Under the pieces are notes generated by a model. It did no database searches, was not told the origin of the DNA, and worked only from the letters and a program-made list of their open reading frames with translations. This document shows, in pieces, positions 1 to 9,006 of a stretch of DNA of 64,000 nucleotides (positions are counted from its first letter, which is position 1; each line of letters opens with the position of its first letter). The stretch comes from Flaviramulus sp. BrNp1-15 (GTDB lineage: Bacteria > Bacteroidota > Bacteroidia > Flavobacteriales > Flavobacteriaceae), in the NCBI RefSeq assembly GCF_022259695.1, contig NZ_CP092099.1, positions 1,534,471 through 1,598,470 of the forward strand, given 5' to 3'. The translations under genes and the position numbers were made by a program.

Positions 1-948
1 CCCAGCAAGACACAAATAATTTACTTTTGTTTCTTGTTTTACAAATTTAATTAGTTTAATAAGTATTTCTTCTAAAACCTTTTGCGCTGCAAGAGCCAAA
101 TCAGCATGAATTTGTTCTAATTTGTCTTCTGGTTCTCGCTTTTTTAACCCAAAGAGAGCTTCCCATTTTTTTGGATTTACCATGCGTAATCCAACAGGGT
201 ATTCAAAAAATTGCATATTCAGTTTAATAGAACCGTCAGGTTTTATATCAACAAGATTTTCTATTATAATTTTTTTGAAATGAGCAACTTTTTTAGAATC
301 TGGATTGCTATATGGTGCTAATCCCATCATTTTGTATTCTCCAGAATTAACCTTAAAACCTAAATAATAAGTAAATGCTGAGTAAAACAAGCCTAGAGAA
401 TCAGGGAAATGCAGCTCACCCAATACTTGAATACCTTTTTCTCCACAAGCTACACCATATGATGTTGTAGCCCATTCACCAACGCCATCAACTGTTAAAA
501 ATGCAGATTTCTTAAAAGGGGATGTATAAAATGCACTAGCAACATGAGATAAATGATGTTCAGTAAAATTTATAGGTGTTTTAATTCTTTTTAAATCAGT
601 TAGTTCTTTAATTTTTTTTCTAATAAATTGTTTAATAAAAAGTTTTTCTTTTAGCCATAGAGGCATAGCCATTGCGAAAGATTTAAATCCTCTAGGGGCA
701 AAAGCATAATAAGTTTCCAAAAGTCTTTCAAACTTTAAAAAAGGCTTATCATAAAAAGCAATTTGATCTATATCCTCTATATTAAACCCTGATTCATCAA
801 GACAGTATTTTATGGCTTTTTCTGGAAATGAAGCATCATTTTTTATTCTTGAAAATCGTTCTTCTTGAGCAGCATATAGCACCTTTCCATTTTCTATAAT
901 AGCTGCTGCCGAATCATGGTAGTATGCAGAAATACCAAGGATTTTCAT
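1..948 (-). CDS. Carbamoyltransferase, NodU/CmcH family (3' end beyond the window)
   Basis: The minus strand is open from an ATG at 948 to the window edge, giving 316 residues without a stop. The N-terminus reads MKILGISAYYHDSAAA and is followed by AAQEERFSRIK, the hallmark of the N-terminal domain of NodU/CmcH-type O-carbamoyltransferases. Further on come FTEHHLSHVASAF (the HxxxH region) and FLTVDGVGEW, also typical of the family. These enzymes carbamoylate sugars, antibiotics or other hydroxyl groups using carbamoyl phosphate. Full members are about 550-600 residues, so the C-terminal YrdC-like part lies outside. There is no obvious link to the xylan genes next door. The gene is separated from them by a terminator, and its acceptor substrate cannot be told from sequence. 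Confidence 0.88.
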   Translation of the reverse strand, partial: MKILGISAYYHDSAAAIIENGKVLYAAQEERFSRIKNDASFPEKAIKYCLDESGFNIEDIDQIAFYDKPFLKFERLLETYYAFAPRGFKSFAMAMPLWLKEKLFIKQFIRKKIKELTDLKRIKTPINFTEHHLSHVASAFYTSPFKKSAFLTVDGVGEWATTSYGVACGEKGIQVLGELHFPDSLGLFYSAFTYYLGFKVNSGEYKMMGLAPYSNPDSKKVAHFKKIIIENLVDIKPDGSIKLNMQFFEYPVGLRMVNPKKWEALFGLKKREPEDKLEQIHADLALAAQKVLEEILIKLIKFVKQETKVNYLCLAG

Positions 949-1016
949 TTAAAAATATATTTATAAATTTTTATGTAAGATAATTAGAAATTATTGAAAT
1001 AATATTCGGAATTCAA

Positions 1017-1046
1017 TAAATATACTTTGATATATGACAGTGACAA
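1017..1046 (-). promoter_or_regulatory. Possible promoter of the carbamoyltransferase gene
   Basis: On the minus strand TTG (1046-1044) is followed after 19 bp by TATATTTA (1024-1017). This resembles the Bacteroidetes -33/-7 pattern with the last G of the -7 box changed to A. It lies about 70 bp before the ATG at 948. It is a pattern match only. Confidence 0.35.
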
Positions 1047-1093
1047 TGGTTTAAAACTAAAGTGCACTTCATTCAATTTTTAATTTTTTAAAG

Positions 1094-1126
1094 AAAAAAA
1101 TCCACTATAGTCAAATAGTGGATTTT
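1094..1126 (-). terminator. Intrinsic terminator after the GH10 xylanase gene
   Basis: An inverted repeat with 12-bp arms (1097-1108 and 1115-1126, AAAATCCACTAT and its complement) has a 6-nt loop. On the minus strand it is followed by a run of T. It sits 20 bp beyond the stop codon of the xylanase gene at 1146. Confidence 0.8.
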
Positions 1127-1145
1127 AAACATATTTAATATTATA

Positions 1146-2327
1146 TTAATTTACAGGATTACCTTTTAAACCTTCTATAAAACTGTCATATGCAGTTTTA
1201 GTATTGAAATTATTATCATATAATAAAGGCCAATCTCCACCATTATCATACAACCAACTATCACTGTCTCTAAAACCCCAAATAGTTATACCGTATTGTT
1301 GTGCACTAGGTACTATAGTCGTGTAGTAATATGATGCTCTTTGGAATTGATCTGCTTGTTCTTGAGCTCTTGCTGCAGTCAAGGTTGTTACATCATTACC
1401 GTAGTTTGCTTTAACGTCTAACTCTGAAGCATGAACTAATAAACCTGTATCTGCAATTTGTTCTATAGCTAGTGGTAAATCATCTGTTGGCCAGTTATGA
1501 TTTAAATGCATTTGCATTCCAATTCCATCAATAGGGATATTTCTCGTTTGAAAATCAGCTACCATAGCTAAAATATTATTCCTTTTATCAACATCACCAG
1601 CAACATTAAAATCATTATAAAATAATTTTACATCTGGATCTCCAGCTCTTGCAGCTAGGAAACATTTAGCAATAACATCATCAATTTTAGTCATTAAAAC
1701 ATTAGTTTGTGCATCTGTTTCAAAAGCTTCATTATATACATCCCAACTAGCAACTATTGAGTTACCATTACTATCTTTTTCTTCTGCAAAGTGAGCAACT
1801 GTAGCAGTGATATAATCCATTACTGCAGTTTCAAATTCTTCATCAGTTCCAGAAAATGAATTAAACCAACCAGGTTGTTGACTATGCCATGCTAAAACAT
1901 GCCCATGAACACGGAATCCATTAGCTTTTGCATAAGCTACTATATCATCACCATCAGACCAATCATAATCATCAGGATTAGGACCTAAAAACATATTATT
2001 GGGTTTCATATCATTTTCGGCAGTAATACTATTATACTCATTTGTTAGAATTTCTTTAAATGTTGTATTATCCGTAGATGATGATGCTAATTTACTTGCA
2101 GAAACTATATTCCCGATAGGATAGTCTGCAAAATCTAGTAAATATTGGGTTGTGCTATCACCGCCATCATCACCGCTATCACCATCGTCACCGCCATCGT
2201 CACCACCACCATCACTATCACCGGTTGGACCACCTACAGTAACTCCACCACTTGTAGGACTATCACTGCTACAGCCTATGAATAGTAGTGCAATAATTAA
2301 AATGCTTAAAATTTTTCTTGTTTTCAT
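1146..2327 (-). CDS. GH10 endo-1,4-beta-xylanase, lipoprotein with Asp/Gly-rich linker
   Basis: This 393-residue protein should cut internal beta-1,4 bonds of xylan at the cell surface. It opens with a lipoprotein signal, MKTRKILSILIIALLFIGC, with the modified Cys at residue 19. A strikingly acidic Gly/Asp/Ser linker of about 40 residues follows, then a GH10 barrel. The acid/base Glu lies in WDVYNEAFE (about residue 200) and the nucleophile in HASELDVKA (about residue 302). The start was set at the ATG at 2327 because it gives a complete signal peptide; an upstream in-frame TTG at 2381 lies inside the operator palindrome. The gene is last in the minus-strand block behind uxuA but has its own LacI-type operator 50 bp upstream. 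The linker may serve as spacer and as a surface-export signal, which is an inference from other Bacteroidetes lipoproteins. Confidence 0.93.
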   Translation of the reverse strand: MKTRKILSILIIALLFIGCSSDSPTSGGVTVGGPTGDSDGGGDDGGDDGDSGDDGGDSTTQYLLDFADYPIGNIVSASKLASSSTDNTTFKEILTNEYNSITAENDMKPNNMFLGPNPDDYDWSDGDDIVAYAKANGFRVHGHVLAWHSQQPGWFNSFSGTDEEFETAVMDYITATVAHFAEEKDSNGNSIVASWDVYNEAFETDAQTNVLMTKIDDVIAKCFLAARAGDPDVKLFYNDFNVAGDVDKRNNILAMVADFQTRNIPIDGIGMQMHLNHNWPTDDLPLAIEQIADTGLLVHASELDVKANYGNDVTTLTAARAQEQADQFQRASYYYTTIVPSAQQYGITIWGFRDSDSWLYDNGGDWPLLYDNNFNTKTAYDSFIEGLKGNPVN

Positions 2328-2376
2328 AATTTTTTTGAGTTTAATATATTCAAATATCTTAATAATTAATTTTATA

Positions 2377-2390
2377 CGCAACCGATTGCG
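2377..2390. promoter_or_regulatory. LacI-type operator, copy 1
   Basis: The palindrome CGCAACCGATTGCG lies between the uxuA stop and the GH10 start, 50 bp before the ATG at 2327. It is one of four near-identical copies in the xylan locus. The CG centre and the GCAA/TTGC arms are typical of LacI/GalR-family sites, and a LacI-family gene lies at 10461-11489. Confidence 0.8.
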
Positions 2391-2396
2391 TTAACA

Positions 2397-3572
2397 TTAA
2401 TTTGTAATTTTCAATTTATAACTAATTCCTAATTCTAATCCAGTAATTTCTGCTAATCCTTTAAGTCTACCTATTAATGAATATCCTGGATACAATTCTT
2501 TACCTTCAATAGCATGTAAAAATCCGTGATCAGGTCGCATAGGTATACTTTTTTCTCTTTTACGCATAATCTTAACGATTTTTTCTACGATTTTTTCCAT
2601 GTTATTATCTCCATACAAATGATCAGATTCTTTAAAATTACCATCTATATCTTTAATAACATTTCTTAAGTGTAAAAAATGAACTCTTGAGGATGTTTTA
2701 TTAAGTATTTTTAATAAATCATTATCTGGGTGAGCACCTAATGAACCCGTGCAATAACACAATCCATTAGCATTTATTGGTACTTTATTTAATATGAATT
2801 CTAAATCTTTTTGAGTACTTACTACTCTTGGTAATCCTAATACAGAATATGGTGGATCATCTGGATGTATGGCAAGTTTTAATCCTAATTTTTCTGCAGC
2901 AGGAGCAACCTCTTTCAAGAACAAAACAAGGTTGTTTCTTAAAGATTCATCATCAATATGCGAATACTCTTGTAATAGATTTAATATCTTTTTCGAAGTG
3001 AAATTTTCTTGACTTCCAGGTAACCCTAATAAAATATTTTTAAAAAGCTTTTTTTTCTCTTCTTTATTCAATTGTTTACCATAAAGAACAGCTTTATTAA
3101 CTTGTTGTGGAGTGTAGCTAGCTTTTGCATTAGGTCTTTTTAATAAAAACACATCAAAGTACACAAAGGCATCTTTATGAAAATACAACGATTTGGTCCC
3201 ATCTAAATTACTATAATCATGATGTGTTCTTACCCAATCTAATATTGGCATAAAATTATATGTAATAACCTCAATGCCACATTCTGCTAGATTCTTTAAA
3301 CTTATTTTGTAATTTTCAATATAGGTTTCAAAATTCCCTGTGCGCTTTTTAATGTCTTCATGTACTGGTAAACTTTCAACAACTTTCCATTCTAATCCTT
3401 CATCTTCAATAATCTTTTTACGTTCTAGAATATCCTTTATAGTCCAAACTTCACCTACAGGTATTTCATGTAGTGCTGTAACAATTCCTTTTACTCCACA
3501 TTGTTTTATGTTTACTAAAGAAGTTCTGTCGTGTAGTCCATACCATCGCATGGTTTTAGTCATAAAAATCAT
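2397..3572 (-). CDS. uxuA: D-mannonate dehydratase UxuA
   Basis: UxuA removes water from D-mannonate to give 2-keto-3-deoxy-D-gluconate, the last step of the glucuronate branch. The 391-residue protein has the family N-terminus MRWYGLHDRTSL and then GVKGIVTALHEIPVGEVW, close to E. coli UxuA. Later motifs are LAIHPDDPPYSVLGLPRVV and FLHLRNV, which carry the metal-binding His residues, and MRPDHGFL near the C-terminus. The ATG at 3572 was chosen because AAAGGA stands 8 nt before it; an in-frame TTG at 3599 would overlap the upstream gene. The gene follows the SDR gene with about 11 bp between them and should be translated from the GH67-SDR-uxuA transcript. Confidence 0.95.
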   Translation of the reverse strand: MIFMTKTMRWYGLHDRTSLVNIKQCGVKGIVTALHEIPVGEVWTIKDILERKKIIEDEGLEWKVVESLPVHEDIKKRTGNFETYIENYKISLKNLAECGIEVITYNFMPILDWVRTHHDYSNLDGTKSLYFHKDAFVYFDVFLLKRPNAKASYTPQQVNKAVLYGKQLNKEEKKKLFKNILLGLPGSQENFTSKKILNLLQEYSHIDDESLRNNLVLFLKEVAPAAEKLGLKLAIHPDDPPYSVLGLPRVVSTQKDLEFILNKVPINANGLCYCTGSLGAHPDNDLLKILNKTSSRVHFLHLRNVIKDIDGNFKESDHLYGDNNMEKIVEKIVKIMRKREKSIPMRPDHGFLHAIEGKELYPGYSLIGRLKGLAEITGLELGISYKLKITN

Positions 3573-3583
3573 AACAAATCCTT

Positions 3584-4318
3584 TTAAAATCCAATACAAT
3601 TACCACCATCTACAGGAAGAACTGTACCGGTAACATAACTTGACTCGTTAGTGGCATAAAAGTAAACCGCATCTGCTATATTTGAGGGCTCACCTAAAAA
3701 GCCCATTGGTGTTCTGGATAATACTTTGTTTTTTCTTTCCGGATCATTATCTAAAGCTTTAGCAGACATTTTTGTTTTTATGAACCCTGGAGCAATACAA
3801 TTAACTCGAATACCAAATTCGGCTAATTCTACAGACATTGCACGTGTCATGGTTTCTATAGCTCCCTTGCTTGCGGAGTATGCTATAACCTTTGGTAAAC
3901 CATATTGTGAAGCCATTGAACTTATATTTATTATACTTCCGCCATTGTGTTTTTTCATTATTTTAACGACTTCTCTGCTAACAGCAAAAACACTTAAAAC
4001 GTTGGTATTAATAATATTTAAAAATTCTTGGTTGGTAACTTCTGTAAATTCCTTTTTTTGATTTATTCCAGCATTATTTACTAAGATATCAATGTTATCT
4101 CCATCAGAAATATTTGCTATCATAGCAGGAATTTCATCTAAGTTATTTAAATCGAAAATCACAGGAATTGCATTTTCACCAATTTCAGCACAGGCATTTT
4201 CTGTTTTATCTTTTGTTCGTCCTATTATATAGGTTTTTATTCCGTTATCACACAGTTTTTTTGCTGTTGCGTAACCCAGTCCGGAATTGCCTCCGGTTAC
4301 AATCGCTTTTTTTGCCAT
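3584..4318 (-). CDS. SDR oxidoreductase, probable fructuronate reductase (D-mannonate oxidoreductase)
   Basis: This 244-residue protein is a classical short-chain dehydrogenase. It has the cofactor motif TGGNSGLGYA near residues 8-17, NNAGIN, and the active-site YSASKGA around residue 154. It lies between the genes for GH67 and UxuA, exactly where the NAD(P)H-dependent reduction of D-fructuronate to D-mannonate is needed. The usual UxuB of E. coli belongs to a different family (long-chain mannitol dehydrogenase type) and is absent here, so this SDR is the likely replacement. The role rests on context; the fold and cofactor use are clear. A gluconate 5-dehydrogenase type activity is the main alternative. 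Confidence 0.8.
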   Translation of the reverse strand: MAKKAIVTGGNSGLGYATAKKLCDNGIKTYIIGRTKDKTENACAEIGENAIPVIFDLNNLDEIPAMIANISDGDNIDILVNNAGINQKKEFTEVTNQEFLNIINTNVLSVFAVSREVVKIMKKHNGGSIINISSMASQYGLPKVIAYSASKGAIETMTRAMSVELAEFGIRVNCIAPGFIKTKMSAKALDNDPERKNKVLSRTPMGFLGEPSNIADAVYFYATNESSYVTGTVLPVDGGNCIGF

Positions 4319-4334
4319 TATTATTTAGTTAGTT

Positions 4335-6503
4335 TTATCTTCCTGGAGCAAAAGGAAACCTCAATGATTGAAACTCTTCTAGAGTTTTTGAAGGTTTTTC
4401 AACTCCGTTTGGTAAATCTTGTTTTGAAAATTGCTGAAAATATAATAAACAAGCATCACGCCACCACTTTGCTTCTTTATATTGGATATTCAACATCATT
4501 TTTACTTCTTTAAATCTTTGTGGATCTACATATTGTTCCATAGAGTTCCAAAGTGAAATCATATCTTCTACTTCGTCAACACCTTCTTGATATTTTAACG
4601 CCATACCGTTCCATAGGGTTTGTTCATTTTTTAATTTGTGGTTCCAAGAAACATGGTGAAACCAAAGTAAATCTTTTTCAGGAGTTGTTAATATGTCATC
4701 ATACATTTTAGCTACTTCTGGAGCATATTGAGCTGTAGCATTACTTCCTGTTTTTGTTCTGTTAAAACCAACTCCAAATTCATCAGCTTTATGGTAATAG
4801 GTTGGGTTCCATTCAGGTCTTGGTAAGTTACCAACCCAAGGTCCTGGACCATAATGATGACCAGTATCAAAAATATGATGCAAACCATATGGATTCATAT
4901 ATTTTACGACAGTTTCACGAGATTGAATCATCATTTTTTTGATTGGATTAATGAAATTTTCATCATTTGAAAACGTTTGACGTATCCATTCTTCTGCAAT
5001 ATCTTTTGATTTTAAATGCGGATTCCAAGCTAGTCGCCCAAAACCATACCAATTGGCTTGTAAAAAATGGTGACCGGTCCAATTCCTATCATTACCAATA
5101 TTTGTAACACCAGCTACTCCTGTTATTTTTTTATTATGAAGCGAGCCATCAATTACTTTAGCCACTGTTGAACCTTTACCTTCACGATAGGTGTCAGCTT
5201 CAAAAACTTCTTCATACAATTTAGGTAAATATACCAAATGTGTACTAAAACCAAGATATTCTTGAGTAATTTGGAACTCCATCATAAGAGGAGTTTTGGG
5301 CATTGCTCCAAACATAGGATGAAATGGTTCGCGTGGTTGAAAATCTATTGCTCCATTTTTAACCTGTATAAGAATATTGTCTTTAAACTGGCCATCATAG
5401 GGTACAAATTCTGAGTAAGCTTGTTTAGCTCTATCTGTAGGATCATGTTCAGAATACACAAAAGCTCTCCACATTACAATGCCACCAAAAGGTGCAACAG
5501 CATCTGCTAACATGTTGGCACCATCTACATGGTTTCGCTCATAGTTTTGTGGTCCAGGTTGCCCTTCAGAATTTGCTTTTACTAAATAGCCTCCAAAATC
5601 TGGAATAGATTTATAAATTTCAGCTGTTTTATCTTTCCACCACTGTATAACTTCAGTATTTAAAGGGTCGGCAGTTTCTAAACCACCAATCTCAATAGGA
5701 GCAGAGAAGCGTGCTGTTAAATATACTTTTAAACCATAAGGTCTAAAAACATCTGCTAAAGCTTTTACTTTTTCTAAGTAATGTGGCGTTAAAATTAAAG
5801 CGTTTGCATTTACGTTAGTTAGTACAGTTCCATTAATTCCTATTGAGGCATTTGCTCTGGCATAGTCTACATAACGACTATCAATATAATCTGGTAAACG
5901 GTGCCAATCCCAAAGTGAAAAACCAGCATAACCGCGTTCTACGGTTCTATCAAGATTATCCCAATGATTTAGAATGCGAACATCAACTTTAGGAGAATCA
6001 ATGATGTTAATATTTTCTATTGATTTATAAGATTGTATTTCTCGTAATAGTCTAAAAACACCATATAATACACCAACATCAGTTTTTGCAGTTATTATAA
6101 TTTTAGTGTTTCCTTCAATTTTGAGTTGTTTAATTATAAATCCATCTCTCTCAATTTTAGAAAGTTCATTTTTTAAATATTTTGAATATTTAACATCCAA
6201 ATTTGCTTCAGAGCCAATAATTAAGGTGTTTTTACCAGAATTATTATCATCAATTTGAAAAACATTTCCAAATAATCCAGAAAAACCTTTTTCTAATTCT
6301 TGTTTAGCAACTGATATTGTTTTTGAGTCTCCAGAAGATTCAACACCTTGAATTGAAGCCATATAATTTTTTAAAAGCTGCTTGTTTTCAACCTTTTTAT
6401 ACTGAAGCCACAAGTTATACCCATCATTTGCGTGAGAAGTGAATGATAGTATGAATATTAAGATATATAATAAACTAAAAACTTTTTTTGAAAATAAAAT
6501 CAT
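4335..6503 (-). CDS. GH67 alpha-glucuronidase, secreted
   Basis: The enzyme releases (4-O-methyl-)D-glucuronic acid from the non-reducing terminal xylose of xylo-oligosaccharides. It has 722 residues, the usual GH67 length. The N-terminal signal peptide (FSLLYILIFILSF, ending near THA) has no lipobox, so a periplasmic site is likely. Family motifs are clear: KANSEGQPGP with the putative general acid (about residue 313), then NGAIDFQPREPFHPMFG with an Asp 74 residues later, then ITQEYLG with a Glu 28 residues after the Asp. These spacings agree with the catalytic Glu/Asp/Glu of characterised GH67 enzymes as I recall them. It is the first gene of the minus-strand block GH67-SDR-uxuA and is divergent from the GH3 gene, with a LacI-type operator and another inverted repeat between them. 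Confidence 0.95.
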   Translation of the reverse strand: MILFSKKVFSLLYILIFILSFTSHANDGYNLWLQYKKVENKQLLKNYMASIQGVESSGDSKTISVAKQELEKGFSGLFGNVFQIDDNNSGKNTLIIGSEANLDVKYSKYLKNELSKIERDGFIIKQLKIEGNTKIIITAKTDVGVLYGVFRLLREIQSYKSIENINIIDSPKVDVRILNHWDNLDRTVERGYAGFSLWDWHRLPDYIDSRYVDYARANASIGINGTVLTNVNANALILTPHYLEKVKALADVFRPYGLKVYLTARFSAPIEIGGLETADPLNTEVIQWWKDKTAEIYKSIPDFGGYLVKANSEGQPGPQNYERNHVDGANMLADAVAPFGGIVMWRAFVYSEHDPTDRAKQAYSEFVPYDGQFKDNILIQVKNGAIDFQPREPFHPMFGAMPKTPLMMEFQITQEYLGFSTHLVYLPKLYEEVFEADTYREGKGSTVAKVIDGSLHNKKITGVAGVTNIGNDRNWTGHHFLQANWYGFGRLAWNPHLKSKDIAEEWIRQTFSNDENFINPIKKMMIQSRETVVKYMNPYGLHHIFDTGHHYGPGPWVGNLPRPEWNPTYYHKADEFGVGFNRTKTGSNATAQYAPEVAKMYDDILTTPEKDLLWFHHVSWNHKLKNEQTLWNGMALKYQEGVDEVEDMISLWNSMEQYVDPQRFKEVKMMLNIQYKEAKWWRDACLLYFQQFSKQDLPNGVEKPSKTLEEFQSLRFPFAPGR

Positions 6504-6532
6504 GTGTTTTAACTAGTGTTTAAGCTTAAAAT

Positions 6533-6561
6533 ACCCTAATATACATAAAGTCTATTAGGGT
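6533..6561. repeat. 9-bp inverted repeat in the GH67/GH3 divergent region
   Basis: ACCCTAATA (6533-6541) and TATTAGGGT (6553-6561) form perfect 9-bp arms around an 11-nt spacer. The element starts 30 bp before the GH67 start codon. It could be an mRNA leader hairpin of GH67 or a second operator. It differs from the LacI-type palindrome. Confidence 0.6.
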
Positions 6562-6579
6562 TTACAAACTAAAAAATAA

Positions 6580-6622
6580 TTGTAAACTTAGTAAAATTTT
6601 TATAACTTCGCAACCGATTGCA
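6580..6622 (+). promoter_or_regulatory. GH3 promoter overlapping LacI-type operator, copy 2
   Basis: TTG at 6580-6582 is followed after exactly 20 bp by TAACTTCG at 6603-6610, a near match to the Bacteroidetes -7 box TAnnTTTG. The operator palindrome CGCAACCGATTGCA occupies 6609-6622, so it starts within the -7 box and covers the expected transcription start. This is the arrangement expected of a repressor site. The same palindrome may also control the divergent GH67 block. Confidence 0.7.
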
Positions 6623-6697
6623 TAAAAGATATTTGTTAATGTTTAAGAAAATATTTTTTGTGTATATTACAGCAATCTAACCAACTAATTTTTAGAT

Positions 6698-8980
6698 ATG
6701 AAAACGATATTAAAAGTCTTTCCTCGTACAATTCTTTTAGCTGTAATATTAATTTCTTCCTGTAAGAATAATAATTCAGATGCAAAAAGTGAAGAATCCG
6801 GAGCAATTGTAAGTTCAGAAGAAGCTAAATTTCCATTTTACGATACTACATTATCTATGGATGATAGAATTCAAGATTTAATTTCCAGATTAACACTTGA
6901 AGAGAAAGCAGATCAAATGATGCACAATACTAATGCTATTGAACGCTTGGAAATCCCTCCTTATAGTTATTGGAACGAAGCTTTACATGGTGTGGCACGT
7001 TCTGGTGTTGCAACCGTTTTTCCACAAGCAATAGGTTTAGGTGCTACTTTTGATAGTGATTTGGCATTTAGAGTATCATCGGCAATTTCAGATGAAGCTC
7101 GTGCTATGCATAACGCAGCAAAAGAAAAAGGTTACCATAAACAATATGGAGGACTTACCTTTTGGACACCTAACATCAATATTTTTAGAGATCCAAGATG
7201 GGGAAGAGGGCAAGAAACTTATGGAGAAGATCCATATTTAATGTCATTAATGGGAAAAGCATTTGTAAATGGTTTACAAGGTGATAATGATAAATATTTA
7301 AAAACAGCAGCATGCGCTAAGCATTATGCTGTACATAGTGGGCCTGAAGAGTTGCGTCATGAATTTGATGCCATTGTAAATCAAAAAGATTTATGGGAAA
7401 CTTATCTTCCTGCTTTCGAAGCTTTGGTTAAAGAAGCTAAAGTAGAATCAATCATGTGTGCTTATAATAGTACAAATGGGGAGCCTTGTTGTGCAAATAA
7501 ATATTTAATAGAAGACGTATTATTAGGCGAATGGAATTTTAAAGGACACATATTAAGTGATTGTTGGGCCATTGTAGATTTTTATACACCAAAAGGAAAA
7601 GGAGGACACGGAACTACTAATACACAAGCCGAAGCTTCAGCTATGGCTGTAAAAAGTAGTGTTAGTTTAAATTGTGGTAGTTCTTATTTGGAAGGACTTC
7701 CAGAAGCAGTAAAACAAGGCTTAATTACAGAAGCAGAGATAGATGAAAAATTAGCTATTTTATTACGCACAAGATTTAAATTAGGGTTGTTTGACCCTCA
7801 AGGCAGCAATCCTTATGATGATATTTCTGTTGATGTTGTTAATAGTGATGAACATAGAGCATTAGCTAGAGAGGTGGCCCAAAAAAGTATTGTGTTGCTT
7901 AAAAACAATGGCGTACTTCCTTTAAAAAATGACTTACCTAAATACTTTATTACTGGACCTATTGCTGGAGATTCAGAGGCACTTTTAGGAAATTATTATG
8001 GTGTTAACCCCAAGATGGTAACTATTATGGAAGGTATAGCAGGAGCAATAAGTCCTGCTAGTCAATTACAATATAGAATGGGAGCTATGTTAACTGTTCC
8101 TAAAGAAAATCCTTTAGATTATGCTACAGGAAATGCTGGTAACTCTGATGTTACTTTTGCAGCCTTAGGTATTTCAGGTTTAATTGAAGGTGAAGAAGGG
8201 GCATCTATCGCTTCAAAAACAAAAGGCGATAGGTTAGATTACAATTTACCAAAATCGCAAATGGATTACTTGCGTGGATTGAGACAAGCAGCCGATAGAA
8301 ATCCTGAAGACAAAAAACCTATTGTGGCCATTATTACAGGAGGAAGCCCAATGAATTTAGCCGAAGTTGAAGCGTTAGCAGATGCTGTTCTTTTAGTGTG
8401 GTATCCTGGAGAAGAAGGTGGAAATGCTATTGCCGATGTGCTATTTGGTAAAGTTTCACCATCAGGTAGATTACCAATTACATTTCCTAAATCTTTAGAT
8501 CAATTACCTGATTACAAAGATTATTCCATGAAAGGTAGAACATACAAATACATGAATCTTGATCCGCTTTATCCTTTTGGGTTTGGACTAAGTTATACGA
8601 CTTTTAAATATGATAATATTAAGTTATCATCAAGTTCCATTTCAAAAACAGATACCATTACACTTACTGTAGATATTACAAACTCAGGAAAGGTTGATGC
8701 CGATGAAGTTGTTCAGTTATACATCTCTGATGTAGAAGCATCTTTTGTTGTGCCAAATTCCCAATTAAATGATGTAAAGCGCATTCATTTAAAAGCAGGT
8801 GAAACAAAAAACATAAGTTTTGAATTAACACCAAAAATGTTTGAAATGGTAAACAATGAAGGTAAGCGTGTTATTGAATCTGGAGCATTTAAAGTATATG
8901 TTGGAGGAGCTAGCCCTATGAAGCGTAGTCAAGAATTAGGCGTTTCTAAAATGGCCGAAGCGTCTTTTTCAATTCAATAG
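6698..8980 (+). CDS. GH3 beta-xylosidase (beta-glucosidase-type), lipoprotein
   Basis: The 760-residue lipoprotein should remove xylose from the non-reducing end of xylo-oligosaccharides. The signal peptide ends at ILISSC (Cys near residue 22). It has the complete GH3 layout: a barrel with SRLTLEEKADQM and the nucleophile Asp in HILSDCWAIVD (residue 288), an alpha/beta sandwich domain beginning near VLLKNNGVLPL, and a C-terminal fibronectin type III-like domain starting around TLTVDITNSGKVDADEVVQLY. The similarity in order to xylan-locus GH3 enzymes and the neighbours favour beta-xylosidase over beta-glucosidase, but the family alone does not prove it. It is followed after 26 bp by uxaC. Confidence 0.9.
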   Translation: MKTILKVFPRTILLAVILISSCKNNNSDAKSEESGAIVSSEEAKFPFYDTTLSMDDRIQDLISRLTLEEKADQMMHNTNAIERLEIPPYSYWNEALHGVARSGVATVFPQAIGLGATFDSDLAFRVSSAISDEARAMHNAAKEKGYHKQYGGLTFWTPNINIFRDPRWGRGQETYGEDPYLMSLMGKAFVNGLQGDNDKYLKTAACAKHYAVHSGPEELRHEFDAIVNQKDLWETYLPAFEALVKEAKVESIMCAYNSTNGEPCCANKYLIEDVLLGEWNFKGHILSDCWAIVDFYTPKGKGGHGTTNTQAEASAMAVKSSVSLNCGSSYLEGLPEAVKQGLITEAEIDEKLAILLRTRFKLGLFDPQGSNPYDDISVDVVNSDEHRALAREVAQKSIVLLKNNGVLPLKNDLPKYFITGPIAGDSEALLGNYYGVNPKMVTIMEGIAGAISPASQLQYRMGAMLTVPKENPLDYATGNAGNSDVTFAALGISGLIEGEEGASIASKTKGDRLDYNLPKSQMDYLRGLRQAADRNPEDKKPIVAIITGGSPMNLAEVEALADAVLLVWYPGEEGGNAIADVLFGKVSPSGRLPITFPKSLDQLPDYKDYSMKGRTYKYMNLDPLYPFGFGLSYTTFKYDNIKLSSSSISKTDTITLTVDITNSGKVDADEVVQLYISDVEASFVVPNSQLNDVKRIHLKAGETKNISFELTPKMFEMVNNEGKRVIESGAFKVYVGGASPMKRSQELGVSKMAEASFSIQ

Positions 8981-9006
8981 ATGTTTAAACAAACCAAGCA
9001 CTAATC

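Noticed and set aside
2152-2394. Pro/Ser-rich plus-strand frame opposite the first GH10 gene
   Set aside because: It is the complement of the Asp/Gly linker coding repeats and runs into the promoter; there is no sign of its own expression.
7007-7022. Partial match to the LacI-type palindrome (TTGCAACCGTTTTTCC)
   Set aside because: It lies inside the GH3 coding region, and only the left half fits; the right half has lost the symmetry.
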